Under the pieces are notes generated by a model. The model searched no databases. It was given only the letters and a program-made list of their open reading frames with translations, and was not told the DNA's origin. Both the position numbers and the translations under genes were made by a program. From Bradyrhizobium algeriense (GTDB lineage: Bacteria; Pseudomonadota; Alphaproteobacteria; Rhizobiales; Xanthobacteraceae), in the NCBI RefSeq assembly GCF_003062295.1, contig NZ_PYCN01000003.1, forward strand, positions 434,001 through 498,000: a DNA stretch of 64,000 bases, read 5' to 3'. Positions 42,392-52,337 of this stretch are shown here, in pieces; position 1 is the first letter of the stretch; each line of letters opens with the position of its first letter.

Positions 42392-43816
42392 ATGACGATC
42401 CACAAGCTCCTCATAGCCAATCGTGGTGAGATCGCTGTGCGCATCGTTCGCGCCGCGCGCGAGTTGGGTCTTGCGACCGTGCAGGCCTACAGCAAGGCGG
42501 ACAAGGACTCGCTTGCTGTGCGGCTCGCTGACGAGTGCGTCGAAATAGGTCCTCCGGCGGCGTCGAAATCATATCTCAACCGCGACGCGATTCTTGCAGC
42601 GGCCAGGACGACGGGCGCCGACGCCATCCATCCGGGCTATGGATTTCTGGCCGAAAATGCCGAGTTTGCCGCCGCCGTCGAGGTGGCGGGGCTCATTTTC
42701 GTGGGACCGACGGCTCAGGCCATCCGCCTGATGGGGGACAAGGTTGCCGCGCGGGAAGCGGCGGCGAGTGCGGGCGTTCCCACGGTTCCGGGCAGCCGCG
42801 GGCGACTGGAGTCGGCCGCGGCGGCATTCGCCTTGGTGGAGACGACGGGCTTTCCGGTGATGATCAAAGCGGCGGCGGGCGGCGGTGGCCGCGGCATCCG
42901 CATCGCGCGTTCGGCCGAGGAGTTTCATCACCTGATGCCGCAGGCACAGGCCGAGGCGCTCGCGGCCTTCGGCGACGGCGGACTCTACGTCGAGAAACTG
43001 ATCGAAGGTGCGCGGCATATCGAGGTGCAGGTGCTGGGTGACGGACACGATGTCATCCACTGCTTCGAGCGCGAATGTTCGCTGCAGCGCCGCCGTCAGA
43101 AAGTCTGGGAAGAAGCTCCCTCGCCGTCGCTGACACCAACCATTCGCGAGAAGCTCTGCTCATCGGCCGTCGCGCTCGCCAAGGCGGTGCACTACCGCGG
43201 CGCAGGAACGATCGAATATCTGTACGACGATCGCAGCCACGAGTTCTATTTCCTGGAGATGAATACCCGCATCCAGGTCGAGCATCCGGTGACGGAAATG
43301 GTCACCGGCATCGACCTGGTGCGTGAGATGATCCGGATTGCCGGGGGCGAGCGGCTGCGCTTCCGCCAGGATCAGGTACGCATCAATGGTCACTCGATCG
43401 AGGTCCGCATCAACGCCGAGGATCCGGCGAAAGGCTTCATGCCAAACCCGGGCACCGTCACCGCACTCAACGTGCCAGGTGGCAACGGCGTGCGCTTCGA
43501 CAGCATGCTCTATCCCGGCTACACGGTGCCGCCATACTATGACAGCCTGCTCGGCAAGCTGATCGTCCACGATGAAGATAGAGCGAGCGCGATACGACGG
43601 ATCGATCGCGCCCTCGGTGAACTTGTGGTCGAGGGGTTGGCGACGACCAAGCCGCTGCACCAGGCGCTCGCGCGCGATGCCGATGTGCAGGCTGGGCGCT
43701 TTCATACCGCCTGGCTCGAGCCGTGGCTGGCATCAAATGCCATAAATCTTGCGGCAGCGGAAACCGTGCCGGCCCCGCAGGTCATCCCAACAACCCCAAG
43801 CGAATCCGTTCCGTGA
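42392..43816 (+). CDS. Biotin carboxylase subunit (AccC-like)
   Basis: A 474-residue biotin carboxylase of the ATP-grasp superfamily. It starts HKLLIANRGEIAVRIVRAAR and has the Gly-rich loop KAAAGGGGRGIRIA, FERECSLQRRRQKVWEEAPS and the catalytic EMNTRIQVEHPVTEMVTGID. It would carboxylate the small carrier encoded 17 bases upstream. The combination with pxpA/B/C resembles urea carboxylase, in which a biotin carboxylase is fused to KipI/KipA-type transferase domains. The C-terminus is 20-30 residues longer than in AccC. Confidence 0.9.
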   Translation: MTIHKLLIANRGEIAVRIVRAARELGLATVQAYSKADKDSLAVRLADECVEIGPPAASKSYLNRDAILAAARTTGADAIHPGYGFLAENAEFAAAVEVAGLIFVGPTAQAIRLMGDKVAAREAAASAGVPTVPGSRGRLESAAAAFALVETTGFPVMIKAAAGGGGRGIRIARSAEEFHHLMPQAQAEALAAFGDGGLYVEKLIEGARHIEVQVLGDGHDVIHCFERECSLQRRRQKVWEEAPSPSLTPTIREKLCSSAVALAKAVHYRGAGTIEYLYDDRSHEFYFLEMNTRIQVEHPVTEMVTGIDLVREMIRIAGGERLRFRQDQVRINGHSIEVRINAEDPAKGFMPNPGTVTALNVPGGNGVRFDSMLYPGYTVPPYYDSLLGKLIVHDEDRASAIRRIDRALGELVVEGLATTKPLHQALARDADVQAGRFHTAWLEPWLASNAINLAAAETVPAPQVIPTTPSESVP

Positions 43817-43837
43817 GCAACAGGAGGCTACAGCCCC

Positions 43838-44713
43838 ATGCAAACCCGATTTTCCTTTGGCGGCGATGAGCACATCTTCGCCGAAGTGGATAACTCCATG
43901 TCGCTCGAGGCTTTCTTCAAAAGCCTCTTCATCACCAATGCGGTGCGCGATGCCAAGATCAAGGGCGTGACCGAGATCTGCCCGGCCAACGCCTCCTATC
44001 AGGTGAAGTTCGATCCCGACCTGATCAAGCCCGATGACATGCTCGCCGAGCTGAAGCGGCTGGACTCGGCAGCCGAGAAGTCCGAACCGGTAATCGCGAC
44101 GCGGATCATCGAGATCCCCGTGCTTTACAACGATCCCTGGACGCACGAGACGCTGATGCGCTTTCGCGAGCGCCATCAGCATCCCGACGGCACCGACCTC
44201 GAATACGCGGCACGCATCAACAATCTCGACGGGATCGATGCGTTCATCAAGGCGCATTCAAGTGCACCCTGGTTCGTCTCGATGGTCGGCTTCGTCGCCG
44301 GCCTGCCCTTTCTCTATCAGATGGTCGAGCGCCAGCGACAGATTCAGGCGCCGAAATACCTGCGCCCGCGCACGGATACACCCAAGCTCACGGTTGGGCA
44401 TGGCGGCTGCTTCAGCTGCATCTACTCGGTGCGCGGCGCCGGCGGCTACCAGATGTTCGGCATCACGCCGATGCCGATCTACGATCCCAATCAGAAGATC
44501 AGCTATCTCCGCGATTTCATGTGCCTGTTCAAGCCCGGCGACATCGTGAAGTGGAAGCCGATCGACCGGCCAGCCTATGACGCGGCGGTCGCCGATGTCG
44601 AGGCAGGCCGCTTCGCGCCGACCATTCGCAACGTGTCGTTCTCGCTCACCGAGTTCAACCGCGACATCGATGGCTACAATCGCAAGCTCGAGGGGGTCCT
44701 CCATGCCCATTAA
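43838..44713 (+). CDS. pxpB: 5-oxoprolinase subunit B / carboxyltransferase subunit 1 (KipI family)
   Basis: A 291-residue KipI/PxpB (allophanate hydrolase subunit 1-like) protein. Family blocks are IEIPVLYN, APWFVSMVGFVAGLPFLYQM and the C-terminal VRGAGGYQMFGITPMPIYDP followed by RDFMCLFKPGDIVKWKPI. The N-terminal 70 residues (FSFGGDEHIFAEVDNSMSLE) are typical of the version found in carboxylase clusters. With PxpC it forms the transferase fold also seen in urea carboxylase. It overlaps pxpC by 11 bases. Confidence 0.85.
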   Translation: MQTRFSFGGDEHIFAEVDNSMSLEAFFKSLFITNAVRDAKIKGVTEICPANASYQVKFDPDLIKPDDMLAELKRLDSAAEKSEPVIATRIIEIPVLYNDPWTHETLMRFRERHQHPDGTDLEYAARINNLDGIDAFIKAHSSAPWFVSMVGFVAGLPFLYQMVERQRQIQAPKYLRPRTDTPKLTVGHGGCFSCIYSVRGAGGYQMFGITPMPIYDPNQKISYLRDFMCLFKPGDIVKWKPIDRPAYDAAVADVEAGRFAPTIRNVSFSLTEFNRDIDGYNRKLEGVLHAH

Positions 44714-45689
44714 GGTTGTCAAGCCTGGTCTTGCGACCACCGTTCAGGACCTCGGGCGTCCCGGTTACTATCACATCGGCATCCCGCTCTCTGGCGGCAT
44801 GGACCGGCATGCGCTCTTGGCCGCCAACCTGCTCGTGGGCAATGCGGAGGGAGCTGCCGTTCTCGAGGCCGTCTTCATGGGACCCGAGCTCGAGTTCACT
44901 GATGACGCCATGGTTGCGGTCACGGGCGCCGAGTTGCCACCCAAACTCGATGGCGAGCCTCGCGAGACGTGGTCCTCCTTCAAGGTGAAGCGCGGCCAAA
45001 AACTCTCGTTCGATTTCCTGAAAAAGGGCGCGCGTGCCTACATCGCCGTCGCAGGCGGCGTCGATGTGCCTGTGGTTCTTGGCTCGCGCTCGACCTACGC
45101 GCTGGGCGCCCTCGGCGGCTTCAAGGGTCGAAAGCTCGAGGCAGGCGACGAGCTTCCGATCGGCGCGGTTGCGGCACCGGTCAAGGAGGGCCGCGCGGTC
45201 GCCGAAGAATTGCGCGGTCTGCCGACAGCGATGCCGACAGAGTTGCGGGTCACGCCCGGGCTTTACTGGCATCGGATCACTGATGGCGCGGGCCAAGGAT
45301 TTTTCGCCGATACCTGGAAGGTCGCTCCGGAAGCTGACCGGATCGGCTACCGCTTCAAGGGCGGCAAGCCGCTTGAGTTCGTGCCGCGTGAGCCACCGTT
45401 CGGCGCAGGCTCCGATCCCTCCAACATCACCGATGCCTGCTATCCCTATGGCTCGATCCAGGTGCCCGGAGGCACCGAGCCGATCGTGCTCCATCGCGAT
45501 GCGGTTTCCGGCGGTGGCTATTTCATGGTCGGCACGGTCATTTCGGCCGATATGGATCTGATCGGCCAGCTACAGCCCAATACGCCGGTAAAGTTCGTCA
45601 AGGTCGAAATGGATGAGGCGCTTGCGGCCCGCCGGGCGCGCGCCGAGCTAGTGGCCAGGGTCCGCGCGTCCTTGACGTTATCACCCTGA
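44703..45689 (+). CDS. pxpC: 5-oxoprolinase subunit C / carboxyltransferase subunit 2 (KipA family)
   Basis: A 328-residue KipA/PxpC protein (allophanate hydrolase subunit 2-like). It opens IKVVKPGLATTVQDLGRPGY and has GIPLSGGMDRHALLAANLLV, GARAYIAVAGGVDVPVVLGS with SRSTYALGALGGF, and PYGSIQVPGGTEPIVL with a following Gly-rich YFMVGTV. The start inside the end of pxpB indicates coupled translation of the two transferase subunits. It is the last enzyme gene of the operon before the AraC regulator. Confidence 0.88.
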   Translation: MPIKVVKPGLATTVQDLGRPGYYHIGIPLSGGMDRHALLAANLLVGNAEGAAVLEAVFMGPELEFTDDAMVAVTGAELPPKLDGEPRETWSSFKVKRGQKLSFDFLKKGARAYIAVAGGVDVPVVLGSRSTYALGALGGFKGRKLEAGDELPIGAVAAPVKEGRAVAEELRGLPTAMPTELRVTPGLYWHRITDGAGQGFFADTWKVAPEADRIGYRFKGGKPLEFVPREPPFGAGSDPSNITDACYPYGSIQVPGGTEPIVLHRDAVSGGGYFMVGTVISADMDLIGQLQPNTPVKFVKVEMDEALAARRARAELVARVRASLTLSP

Positions 45690-45840
45690 TTCCCGGACGG
45701 AATTTTTTGGGGGCGGCCGACGCGGAGGGCCGCCACCCATCCCGCGCCGGCACAATTACGCTGCGCGCAGCGGTCTACTGCGAACAGCACGGCACGACAG
45801 TTGCATCGATCCTGTTTCGGCTGAAATCGGAGTGCGTGAC

Positions 45841-46836
45841 ATGCAAACCACCTACGCGACCACCGACATCGCTCCACACAACCGGCGGCAATTCTGGCAG
45901 GAAATCGTTTCCAAGACCTACTTTCCGTTAGACCTTTCCTTTGCCGGGGGCAGTGACTTCCACGGCAGTCTAGGCGCCTGGTCGCTCGGCCCCGTTTCGG
46001 TATCCCGCAATGTCTCGGACGGCCTGCTCTACAAGCGGCGCGGCCGCCATCTCCAGAACGAGCGGGAAGAGAGTTACCTGATCACCGTGCCTGAACTGAC
46101 CGAAATCCGCTTCGAGCAGGACGGCAAGGACGTGCGTTGCCGTCCTGGCGCCTTCCTGATCGAGCGCAGCCATTTGCCGTACGAATTCAGCCATCGTGAT
46201 CCCGCCGCGCTGTGGGTGCTGAAGATTCCCCGCGCAGTCCTGCGCACGCGGATCTCCCGTCCCGAGCGCCTCGCCACCCTGCAGTTCGATGCCAGTCGCA
46301 GCGTCGGAGCGCTCTTCGTCGATACGTTGCGGCTTACTGGCGCTCGCATCGAGGAAATCGACGAACCCGCCCGGGCGATGATCGGTAAGCATCTCATCGA
46401 TCTCCTGGCGATGGCGATCGAGTCCGACGAACGCGTGCTGGTGGGCCATTCGTCCTCGGTCCGCAACGCACACCTGCTTCGCTGCGAACACTTCATCCGG
46501 GCGCGCCTCGACGACACGCGGCTCGCGCCACAGATGGTGGCAGACGGTTGCGGCATCTCGCTCCGGTATCTGCACCAGATCTTTGAGGGAGAAGGCATCA
46601 CTGTGTGTGCCTACATCCGCAACCAGCGTCTCCTGATGAGCGACGCCATGCTGCGTGATCCGAACTGCCGGAAGAGCATCTCCGAAATCGCCTATCAATG
46701 GGGATTCGGCGACCAGGCGCAGTTCAGCCGGAACTATCGTAGCCGGTTCGGCTGCACACCGAGCGACGTGCGGTCGGCTGCGCGCGCCCAATCCATGAAT
46801 GGGCTACCACGGCGGCCGGGGCCGGCGACATCCTGA
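45841..46836 (+). CDS. AraC-family transcriptional regulator
   Basis: A 331-residue regulator with an AraC-binding-like N-terminal domain (from about residue 40: GSLGAWSLGPVSVSRNVSDG and CRPGAFLIERSHLPYEFSH) and a C-terminal double helix-turn-helix (GISLRYLHQIFEGEGITVCA, then SISEIAYQWGFGDQAQFSRN and FGCTPSDVR). The ATG at 45841 has GGAG eight bases upstream. It lies between the pxp operon and the hydantoinase operon in the same direction and could regulate either. Confidence 0.88.
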   Translation: MQTTYATTDIAPHNRRQFWQEIVSKTYFPLDLSFAGGSDFHGSLGAWSLGPVSVSRNVSDGLLYKRRGRHLQNEREESYLITVPELTEIRFEQDGKDVRCRPGAFLIERSHLPYEFSHRDPAALWVLKIPRAVLRTRISRPERLATLQFDASRSVGALFVDTLRLTGARIEEIDEPARAMIGKHLIDLLAMAIESDERVLVGHSSSVRNAHLLRCEHFIRARLDDTRLAPQMVADGCGISLRYLHQIFEGEGITVCAYIRNQRLLMSDAMLRDPNCRKSISEIAYQWGFGDQAQFSRNYRSRFGCTPSDVRSAARAQSMNGLPRRPGPATS

Positions 46837-47073
46837 AGCGTTACCGGCATAGCAGTCAGGTCCGGAAATTGGACCACTTACGCTCTCTGGCACAAATCTT
46901 CCTGCACTCAGCGTCAAGCGCGCCGCCGGCGATCTGCATATGATTTCCGCGTTACCTCGGAAGTTCGCCGGTCGAACGAGCTGTTCGCGGCACCCGGATC
47001 CCATATCCGGGTGAGCCCGCGCACGCGTTTCGACGTCCACGTGGCGAGCGCGTGTTCGAAAGGAAGTCGTGTC

Positions 47074-49098
47074 GTGCAGAACCTTCGCGTGGCTGTCGAT
47101 GTCGGCGGCACCTTCACCGACATCTGTATCATGGACGAGGCGACCGGCCTTATCCGCATCGAGAAGACCTCATCGACGCGCGATCCCATCGATGGAATCA
47201 TGGGTGGCGTTTCCAAGGCCGGGATTGACCTCTCCAAAGTCGCGCTGTTCTCGCACGGAACCACGGTCGCGACCAACGCCCTGATCACGCGTCGCCTGCC
47301 CCGCACTGCCGTGGTGACGACCAAGGGCTTTCGCGACGTCATCGAGATCCGGCGAGCCAACAAGGAAGACCTCTGGGACACCTACAAGGATGTCGTCAAG
47401 CCGTATGTGCCGCGGCGCGATCGGTTGACTGTACCCGAACGCGTCGACGCCGCCGGCCAAGTGATCGAGCCGCTCGACATAACGACGGCGCGCGACGTCG
47501 CGCGCATCCTGAAGCGCCGGGGCGTCGCCGCCGTCGCGGTCTGTTTCATGAACGCCTATCTCAACGGCGAGAACGAGCGCGCGATGCGCGACGTCCTGCT
47601 CGAAGAGATGCCTGATATCCCGGTCTCGATCTCCTCGCAGGTGCTTCCCGAGATCTTCGAGCACGAGCGCTTCTCTACGACGGTCGCCAATGCCGTCGTG
47701 AGCCCGGTCGTCGTCGACTACACGAGCCGGCTCGGCGAGCGTCTTGCGAGCGAGGGCTATGCCCGCGATCTCTTGCTGCTGCACAGCGGCGGCGGCGTCA
47801 TGACGCCGGCGAGCGTCAAGGATTTTGCCGCGCGCCTGGCCGGCTCCGGTATAGCCGCCGGCGCCATCGCCAGCCGCTACATCGCCGGCCTGTGCGGCTT
47901 TCCCAATTCGATCGGCCTCGACATGGGCGGCACCTCGACCGATGTCTCGCTGGCCTATGAGGGCCAGTCGCGGATCACCAAAGACTGGTGCATCGAGTTC
48001 GGCTATCCGATTCGTTTCCCGTCCATCGAGGTGCTCACCATCGGCGCCGGTGGAGGATCGCTGGCCTGGACCGATCCGGCCGGCTCCCTGCGCAACGGCC
48101 CGCAGTCGGCCGGCGCCTATCCGGGCCCGGCATGCTACGGCAACGGCAATCCGCAGCCGACCAATACCGACGCCAACGTCACGCTCGGCCGCCTCGGCAC
48201 CAGTCTCGCCGGCGGCAAGGTGATGCTCGACGCGGCATTAGCCCGCCAGGCGGTCGAGGAAGGCGTCGCCAAGCCGTTCAAGCTTGGCCTGCACGAGGCC
48301 GCGGACGCCATCCTGAAGGTCGCCAACGCCAACATGTCGGATGCGGTTCGATTGATCTCGATCAGCCGCGGCTACGATCCGCGCGACTTCGCGCTCGTCG
48401 CCTTCGGCGGCGCCGGCGCCCTGCACGGGGTCGACGTCGCCCGAGAACTTTCGATCCCGGTCGTGATCGTGCCGCCCAACCCGGGCGTCACCTCGGCGCT
48501 CGGCTGTCTTCTGGTCGACATGCAGCACGACTTCTCGCAGAGCTGCATGGTCGGCGCCGAGGAGGCCGATACCGACGCCATCGAGGCGCAATTCGCCACG
48601 CTGGAAAAGGAAGCACTCGATCGGCTGACGCACGAAGGCGTCGCGCTGAAGGACATCGTCCTGCAGCGGTCGATCGACATGATGTATCGCGGCCAGTGGC
48701 GCTCGCTCGCCGTCAATGCGCCGCGCCCGATCGGCGCGATCCCCGACCTCGTCGAAAGTTTCCATACCGAGCACAAGCGCGAATACAATTTCCGCCGCGA
48801 CAGCGCCCCGGTCAGCTTCTTCCGCCTCAACCTGAAGGCGGTCGGCGTCGTCCCCAAGGCCGAATTGGCCGTGCATCAGCCTACCGGAGCAATTCCCGAT
48901 CCGGTCGACAGACGCAAGGTCTGGTTCGAGGGCACAGCGCTTGATGCGCCCGTCTACCAGCGCGACCACCTGCCCTGTGGCTTTATTTTTCAAGGTCCCG
49001 CGCTCGTCGAGCAGGTTGACGCGACTACCGTCGTGCCGCCCGGCGCCAGCGCGGAAGTCGACAAATATCTCAACATCATCATTCGTGTGAAGGAGTGA
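47074..49098 (+). CDS. hyuA: Hydantoinase/oxoprolinase family protein, subunit A
   Basis: A 674-residue HyuA-type protein. The N-terminus LRVAVDVGGTFTDICIMDEA is the ASKHA-like ATP-binding motif; LFSHGTTVATNALITRR, SIGLDMGGTSTDVSLAYEG and VAFGGAGALHGVDVAREL follow. These enzymes open hydantoins, oxoproline or related lactams with ATP. GTG at 47074, with AAAGGAAG seven bases upstream, is chosen; an upstream start would add 21 unlikely residues. The B subunit gene starts five bases downstream. Confidence 0.9.
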   Translation: MQNLRVAVDVGGTFTDICIMDEATGLIRIEKTSSTRDPIDGIMGGVSKAGIDLSKVALFSHGTTVATNALITRRLPRTAVVTTKGFRDVIEIRRANKEDLWDTYKDVVKPYVPRRDRLTVPERVDAAGQVIEPLDITTARDVARILKRRGVAAVAVCFMNAYLNGENERAMRDVLLEEMPDIPVSISSQVLPEIFEHERFSTTVANAVVSPVVVDYTSRLGERLASEGYARDLLLLHSGGGVMTPASVKDFAARLAGSGIAAGAIASRYIAGLCGFPNSIGLDMGGTSTDVSLAYEGQSRITKDWCIEFGYPIRFPSIEVLTIGAGGGSLAWTDPAGSLRNGPQSAGAYPGPACYGNGNPQPTNTDANVTLGRLGTSLAGGKVMLDAALARQAVEEGVAKPFKLGLHEAADAILKVANANMSDAVRLISISRGYDPRDFALVAFGGAGALHGVDVARELSIPVVIVPPNPGVTSALGCLLVDMQHDFSQSCMVGAEEADTDAIEAQFATLEKEALDRLTHEGVALKDIVLQRSIDMMYRGQWRSLAVNAPRPIGAIPDLVESFHTEHKREYNFRRDSAPVSFFRLNLKAVGVVPKAELAVHQPTGAIPDPVDRRKVWFEGTALDAPVYQRDHLPCGFIFQGPALVEQVDATTVVPPGASAEVDKYLNIIIRVKE

Positions 49099-49102
49099 CC
49101 AG

Positions 49103-51064
49103 ATGGCTGGAGACCTTACATTCGACCCCGTGACCTTCGAGGTCTTGAAGAATTCCTTCATTACGAGCGTCGACCAGATGGGCGAGCAGGTGCTTCGCAC
49201 CTGCTACTCCTTCGTCATCTACAACCACGACTTCTCGAGCGCCTTGCACGACGCCAAGGGCGAGTGCGCCGCGCAAGGCAATCAGGATATCGCCGTCCAC
49301 GTCGGCACGCTGCACTTCACCTGCCAGGATGTCATGCGCCACTTCGAGGGCGACATGCATGAAGGCGACGTCTTTGCGATCAACGATCCCTATGCCGGCG
49401 GCACGCACTTCTCCGACGTGCGCTTAATCCGGCCGATCTTCGCCGACGGCAAGATCATCGCCTTCAGCCAATCGAACGGGCATTGGTCTGATGTCGGCGG
49501 CAGCGTGCCGGGCTCGTTCGACGTCGCCGCCCGCGAGATGTTCCGCGAGGGCCTCCGCATCACGCCGGTGCGCCTGTTCGACAAGGGCCGCTTCTGCAAG
49601 GACGTCGCTCATCTGATCGCCTCGAACACGCGAGATCCGGCCTCGATCATCGGCGACATTCAGGCCCAAACGCAGGCCACCCAGGTCTGCGAGCGCGAGA
49701 TCCTTCGCCTCGTCAGCAAGTATGGCCGCAACACGGTCGAGACCGGACTAGCCGCCGTGCAGGACTACGTCGAACGTTCGGCACGCCAGCGCATCGCCGC
49801 ATTGCCCGATGGCGAGTGGGAGACGGTCGACTTTATCGACCGCGACCCAGCCGGCGGCGAAGGAATGATCCCGATCCGGATCAAGATGACGATCAAGGGC
49901 GACCGAGCGATCTACGACTTCACCGGCAGTCATCCGACCATCGGTTCGATCTACAATTCGGCCTTCGGCGCGACCTTCTCGGCCGTAGCGGCTGGCATGA
50001 AGACCTTCTTCCCCGACCTGCCGCTCAATTCCGGCTTTTACCGCTGCTTCGAGATCATCGCACCCGAGGGCTCGATCGTCGACGCCAAGTGGCCGATCGC
50101 GGTCACGGGCTTCCTGATGCCCTTCGAGAAGATCATGAACTCGATCTACGAGATGTGGTCGAAGTTGATGCCCGAGCGGGCGCTCGCCTGCGCCTTCAAC
50201 CTCGAATACCTGCTCACCGGGGGTCTCGACGCCCGCAGCCCGGACAAGCCCATTTTCATGTTCTACGACTGGCTGCCAGGCGGCTGGGGCGGACGCAATG
50301 GCAAGGACGGCAGCAACGTCACGACAGCCTGCTTCGGCACGGGCCTCATGTCGCAACCTGTCGAAGGCCAGGAGCGCGCCAATCCGATCCTGACCACCGA
50401 GTGCGAGATCCTCAAGGACTCGCCCGGGCCGGGCAAATGGCGCGGTGGCGCCGGGGTGATGAAGACTTCGCGCATGCTGCAGGCGGAAAAGACCGTGATC
50501 TCCTACATCTGCGACCGTGAACGCGCCTTGGTGTGGGGCATCGAGGGAGGCTTGCCTTCGATGCCACACGGGCTGACGCTAAAGCGTGCCAACGCCAACG
50601 CCGAGGAGCGGCTCGGATCGATCTTCTCCGACGTTCCGATCGGCGAAGGCGATGTGTTCTCGCGACCGACTGCCGGCGGTGGCGGTTTCGGCGATCCGCT
50701 CGAGCGCGACCCGAGCCTCGTCATCGAGGACATCAAGGACGACTACGTCTCAATCGAGCGCGCCGCCAGGGACTACGGCGTGGTCGTGCGTACCATCGAC
50801 GCGGAACTCTGCGAATACGAGGTCGACAAGCCCGCGACCGAGGCCCTCCGCGGCAAAATCAGGGCCGAGCGCATCATCAACGTCCGGCTCGATCCGGAGA
50901 TCGTGGCGGAGCGCTATCGCAGCGGCGCCATCGACACGCTCGACGTGATCCGCCAGCACGCCGTGATCCTCGACTGGGGCACGGGCGCACTTCTTCCTGA
51001 ATCCACACGTCAGTTCCGCGAGGTATTCGAGCGGCGCTCGGTCGCAATGTGGGCGGCCGGCTAA
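49103..51064 (+). CDS. hyuB: Hydantoinase/oxoprolinase family protein, subunit B
   Basis: A 653-residue HyuB-type protein. It starts FDPVTFEVLKNSFITSVDQM and has FAINDPYAGGTHFSDVRLIR, FSQSNGHWSDVGGSVPGSFD and the C-terminal GEGDVFSRPTAGGGGFGDPL, all family marks. AAGGAGTGACCAG precedes the ATG. HyuA and HyuB form one ATP-dependent ring-opening enzyme. The next genes encode an ABC importer and a molybdenum hydroxylase, so the substrate is probably an N-heterocycle or its oxidised product. Confidence 0.9.
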   Translation: MAGDLTFDPVTFEVLKNSFITSVDQMGEQVLRTCYSFVIYNHDFSSALHDAKGECAAQGNQDIAVHVGTLHFTCQDVMRHFEGDMHEGDVFAINDPYAGGTHFSDVRLIRPIFADGKIIAFSQSNGHWSDVGGSVPGSFDVAAREMFREGLRITPVRLFDKGRFCKDVAHLIASNTRDPASIIGDIQAQTQATQVCEREILRLVSKYGRNTVETGLAAVQDYVERSARQRIAALPDGEWETVDFIDRDPAGGEGMIPIRIKMTIKGDRAIYDFTGSHPTIGSIYNSAFGATFSAVAAGMKTFFPDLPLNSGFYRCFEIIAPEGSIVDAKWPIAVTGFLMPFEKIMNSIYEMWSKLMPERALACAFNLEYLLTGGLDARSPDKPIFMFYDWLPGGWGGRNGKDGSNVTTACFGTGLMSQPVEGQERANPILTTECEILKDSPGPGKWRGGAGVMKTSRMLQAEKTVISYICDRERALVWGIEGGLPSMPHGLTLKRANANAEERLGSIFSDVPIGEGDVFSRPTAGGGGFGDPLERDPSLVIEDIKDDYVSIERAARDYGVVVRTIDAELCEYEVDKPATEALRGKIRAERIINVRLDPEIVAERYRSGAIDTLDVIRQHAVILDWGTGALLPESTRQFREVFERRSVAMWAAG

Positions 51065-51164
51065 TCCCGACGGCAACCGTGCGGCCGCGGCACGGAGCGT
51101 GCATGCAGTGAGGATCCGAAGTCATCGGCCCTCGCCCTTTTGTTCGAACCATAAGGATAGACCC

Positions 51165-52268
51165 ATGACCAGTTGGACGACGTTCTTTCCCACCACTTCA
51201 CTCGGACTGATCCGCTCCACGCTTGGAGCCGTAACGGGTCTCGCCCTCGCCGCCGCGATCGCGCCGGCCGCGGCGGAGACGCCCTGGTTTCCGATGAAAG
51301 TCTACGACGCCTCATCCGGTACGCCCAAGCCGGCTGAGTACACGCCGCTCGCCAAGGCCGAGAAGCCGCACAAGCTCTGCGTCCTCTTTCCGCATATGAA
51401 AGACAGCTTCTGGGTGGCAGTCGCCTACGGCATCGTGAAGCAGGCCGAGGCAATGAACGTCAACATGACGCTCTACGAAGCCGGCGGCTACGAGAACCTG
51501 CCCAAGCAGCTCTCGCAGTTCGACGATTGCATGGCGAGCAATCCCGATGCCATCATTGTCGGCGCCATCTCCGGCGCTGGCCTCAGCAAGAAGTTCGAAG
51601 AAGCCAAGGCCAAGGGCGTGCCGGCCGTCGGCGTCGCCAACCCGCTGCCGCCAAACGCCCTGCCCGCCGCCATTTACGTCGATTTTGTCGCCATGGGCGC
51701 GGTGACCGGCGAGGGTCTGCTGGCGCAGGCCAAGCCCGGTGACAAGCTCAACATCGTGACCTTTCCGGGTCCAGCCGGATCAGGCTGGGCGGAGTCGTTC
51801 AACGAGGGCTTCAAGAAGGCGGTCGCAAAGAATCCGAACGCCAAGGTCCTCGCCGAGAAATTCGGCGACTCCGGCGTCGCGGTCCAGCTCCAACTGATCC
51901 AGGACGCGCTGCAGGCCTACCCGAGCATGAACGTGATCTGGGGTACCGCCCCGACCGCTGAAGCTGCAGTCGGTGCCGTCGCGGAAGCCGGACGAGCCGA
52001 CATGAAGATCATGTCCTCCTACGAGAACCAGGCCATGCTCGACGCGCTGAACCGCGGCGACGTCCTGGCCTTCGCGACCCAGTACCCGGTCGGCGAAGGC
52101 GCCGTCTCGGTCGACCAGGCCGTGCGCCTCATTGAGAAAAAGCCCGTCATGAGCCTGGCACAGCCGCTGGCTTCGGCGGTCGACAAGACAACCGTGCCGA
52201 AACTGCAAATGGGCCTCGTCCTCGCGCCCGGAAGCTGGACCCCAGTCTACTCGGTCAAGGCCAAGTAG
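51165..52268 (+). CDS. Ribose-type ABC transporter substrate-binding protein (TorT/RbsB-like)
   Basis: A 367-residue periplasmic receptor with a signal peptide (GLIRSTLGAVTGLALAAAIA, cut after PAAAE). The mature domain has KLCVLFPHMKDSFWVAVAYG, the RbsB-type first strand, and DDCMASNPDAIIVGAISGAG and NVIWGTAPTAEAAVGAVAEA. The ligand class includes sugars, nucleosides and TMAO-like compounds; context suggests a heterocycle. It heads the ABC importer genes after hyuB. Confidence 0.88.
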   Translation: MTSWTTFFPTTSLGLIRSTLGAVTGLALAAAIAPAAAETPWFPMKVYDASSGTPKPAEYTPLAKAEKPHKLCVLFPHMKDSFWVAVAYGIVKQAEAMNVNMTLYEAGGYENLPKQLSQFDDCMASNPDAIIVGAISGAGLSKKFEEAKAKGVPAVGVANPLPPNALPAAIYVDFVAMGAVTGEGLLAQAKPGDKLNIVTFPGPAGSGWAESFNEGFKKAVAKNPNAKVLAEKFGDSGVAVQLQLIQDALQAYPSMNVIWGTAPTAEAAVGAVAEAGRADMKIMSSYENQAMLDALNRGDVLAFATQYPVGEGAVSVDQAVRLIEKKPVMSLAQPLASAVDKTTVPKLQMGLVLAPGSWTPVYSVKAK

Positions 52269-52337
52269 GCGCCCCCATATCAGGCGCGCGAGAAATGATT
52301 TCTCCCGCCTGATTGCCGATCGCGTAGGGAGAAGGAG

